Below, piece by piece: positions 63,931 to 64,000 of a stretch of 64,000 nucleotides of DNA. The DNA is from Pseudozyma flocculosa PF-1 (taxonomy: Eukaryota > Basidiomycota > Ustilaginomycetes > Ustilaginales > Ustilaginaceae): NCBI RefSeq assembly GCF_000417875.1, contig NW_006920882.1:455650-519649 (forward strand), written 5' to 3'. The stretch's first letter is position 1. Each line of letters opens with the position of its first letter. The translations under genes and the position numbers were made by a program. The notes below the pieces were generated by a model. It had not been told where the DNA came from. It searched no databases and worked only from the letters and a program-made list of their open reading frames with translations.

Positions 63931-64000
63931 GCCAACCACCCTACCCTGCGCAGAAAATGGCCCTTCCTGCTTACATCAGCTCAGGAGGCCCTGCGCGCGC

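Larger units (their letters stand above)
62186..64000. other. Repeat-rich AT-richer block at right edge
   Basis: Composition drops from GC-rich to mixed immediately after kinesin-6. No gene is supported. The block contains two copies of a palindrome-bearing element, a solo LTR, an unrelated 63300-63690 spacer and a 51-bp tandem array. It looks like an accumulation site for mobile or satellite DNA, perhaps near a subtelomere or centromere, though no telomere repeats were seen. Confidence 0.7.

Noticed and set aside
63708..63935. Minus-strand 75-residue protein with a 17-residue repeat
   Set aside because: It arises because the 51-bp noncoding tandem unit is a multiple of three; no start context, conservation or gene structure supports it.

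Overview
The window is GC-rich nuclear DNA from a filamentous or dimorphic fungus, most likely a basidiomycete. The Ustilaginomycotina (smut-type) placement is an inference from overall gene content and the G1 cyclin type; nothing in the window settles it. Supporting signs are short GT-AG introns (roughly 60-180 nt) with GTGAGT/GTAAGT donors, intron-containing tRNAs, a fungal lysine-pathway homoaconitase, and a full set of eukaryotic cell-cycle, mRNA-decay and mitochondrial genes. I support 20 protein-coding genes and two tRNAs. Exon structures were built by hand from splice sites, reading frame and family conservation.

Layout. At 0-5.4 kb lie a BCS1-like AAA ATPase (6 exons), an intron-containing tRNA-Arg(ACG) and an intronless homoaconitase (LYS4). 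At 5.4-14.3 kb there is a stretch of about 8.9 kb in which I find no gene. It is pyrimidine-rich on the + strand over its second half, carries homopolymer and (GAC)n tracts, and ends in the leader of a Cln-type G1 cyclin (14.3-15.9 kb). At 17-24 kb are PER1 (GPI-anchor remodelling), a membrane-anchored cysteine synthase, two small conserved-looking unknowns and tRNA-Ser(AGA). At 24.9-33 kb are a Btz-domain RNA-binding protein, phosphomannomutase and the CCR4-NOT subunit CAF40. From 33.4 to 62.2 kb genes are dense and mostly alternate in strand: ATP23(-), MRE11(+), holocytochrome-c synthase(+), Bem46-type hydrolase(-), SDR(+), a large Ser-rich coiled-coil protein(-), WDR5/Swd3(+), a DUF1295 membrane protein(-), kinesin-5(+), SAICAR synthetase(-) and kinesin-6(+). 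At 62.2-64 kb the sequence changes to a repeat-rich, AT-richer block.

How the genes work together. This is ordinary housekeeping DNA with no metabolite cluster. Themes do recur: mitochondrial biogenesis (BCS1, ATP23, HCCS), mitosis and the cell cycle (G1 cyclin, kinesin-5, kinesin-6, possibly the coiled-coil protein), and mRNA fate (Btz, CAF40). 

The most unusual DNA is at the right edge. A solo LTR with matching ends and a perfect 5-bp target duplication sits inside one copy of a duplicated element. That element carries a series of about 20-bp palindromes with covarying arms, and beyond it lies a 51-bp tandem array with its own palindromes. Small exons (9, 17, 18, 21 and 26 nt) and a GC-AG intron make several genes here easy to misannotate.
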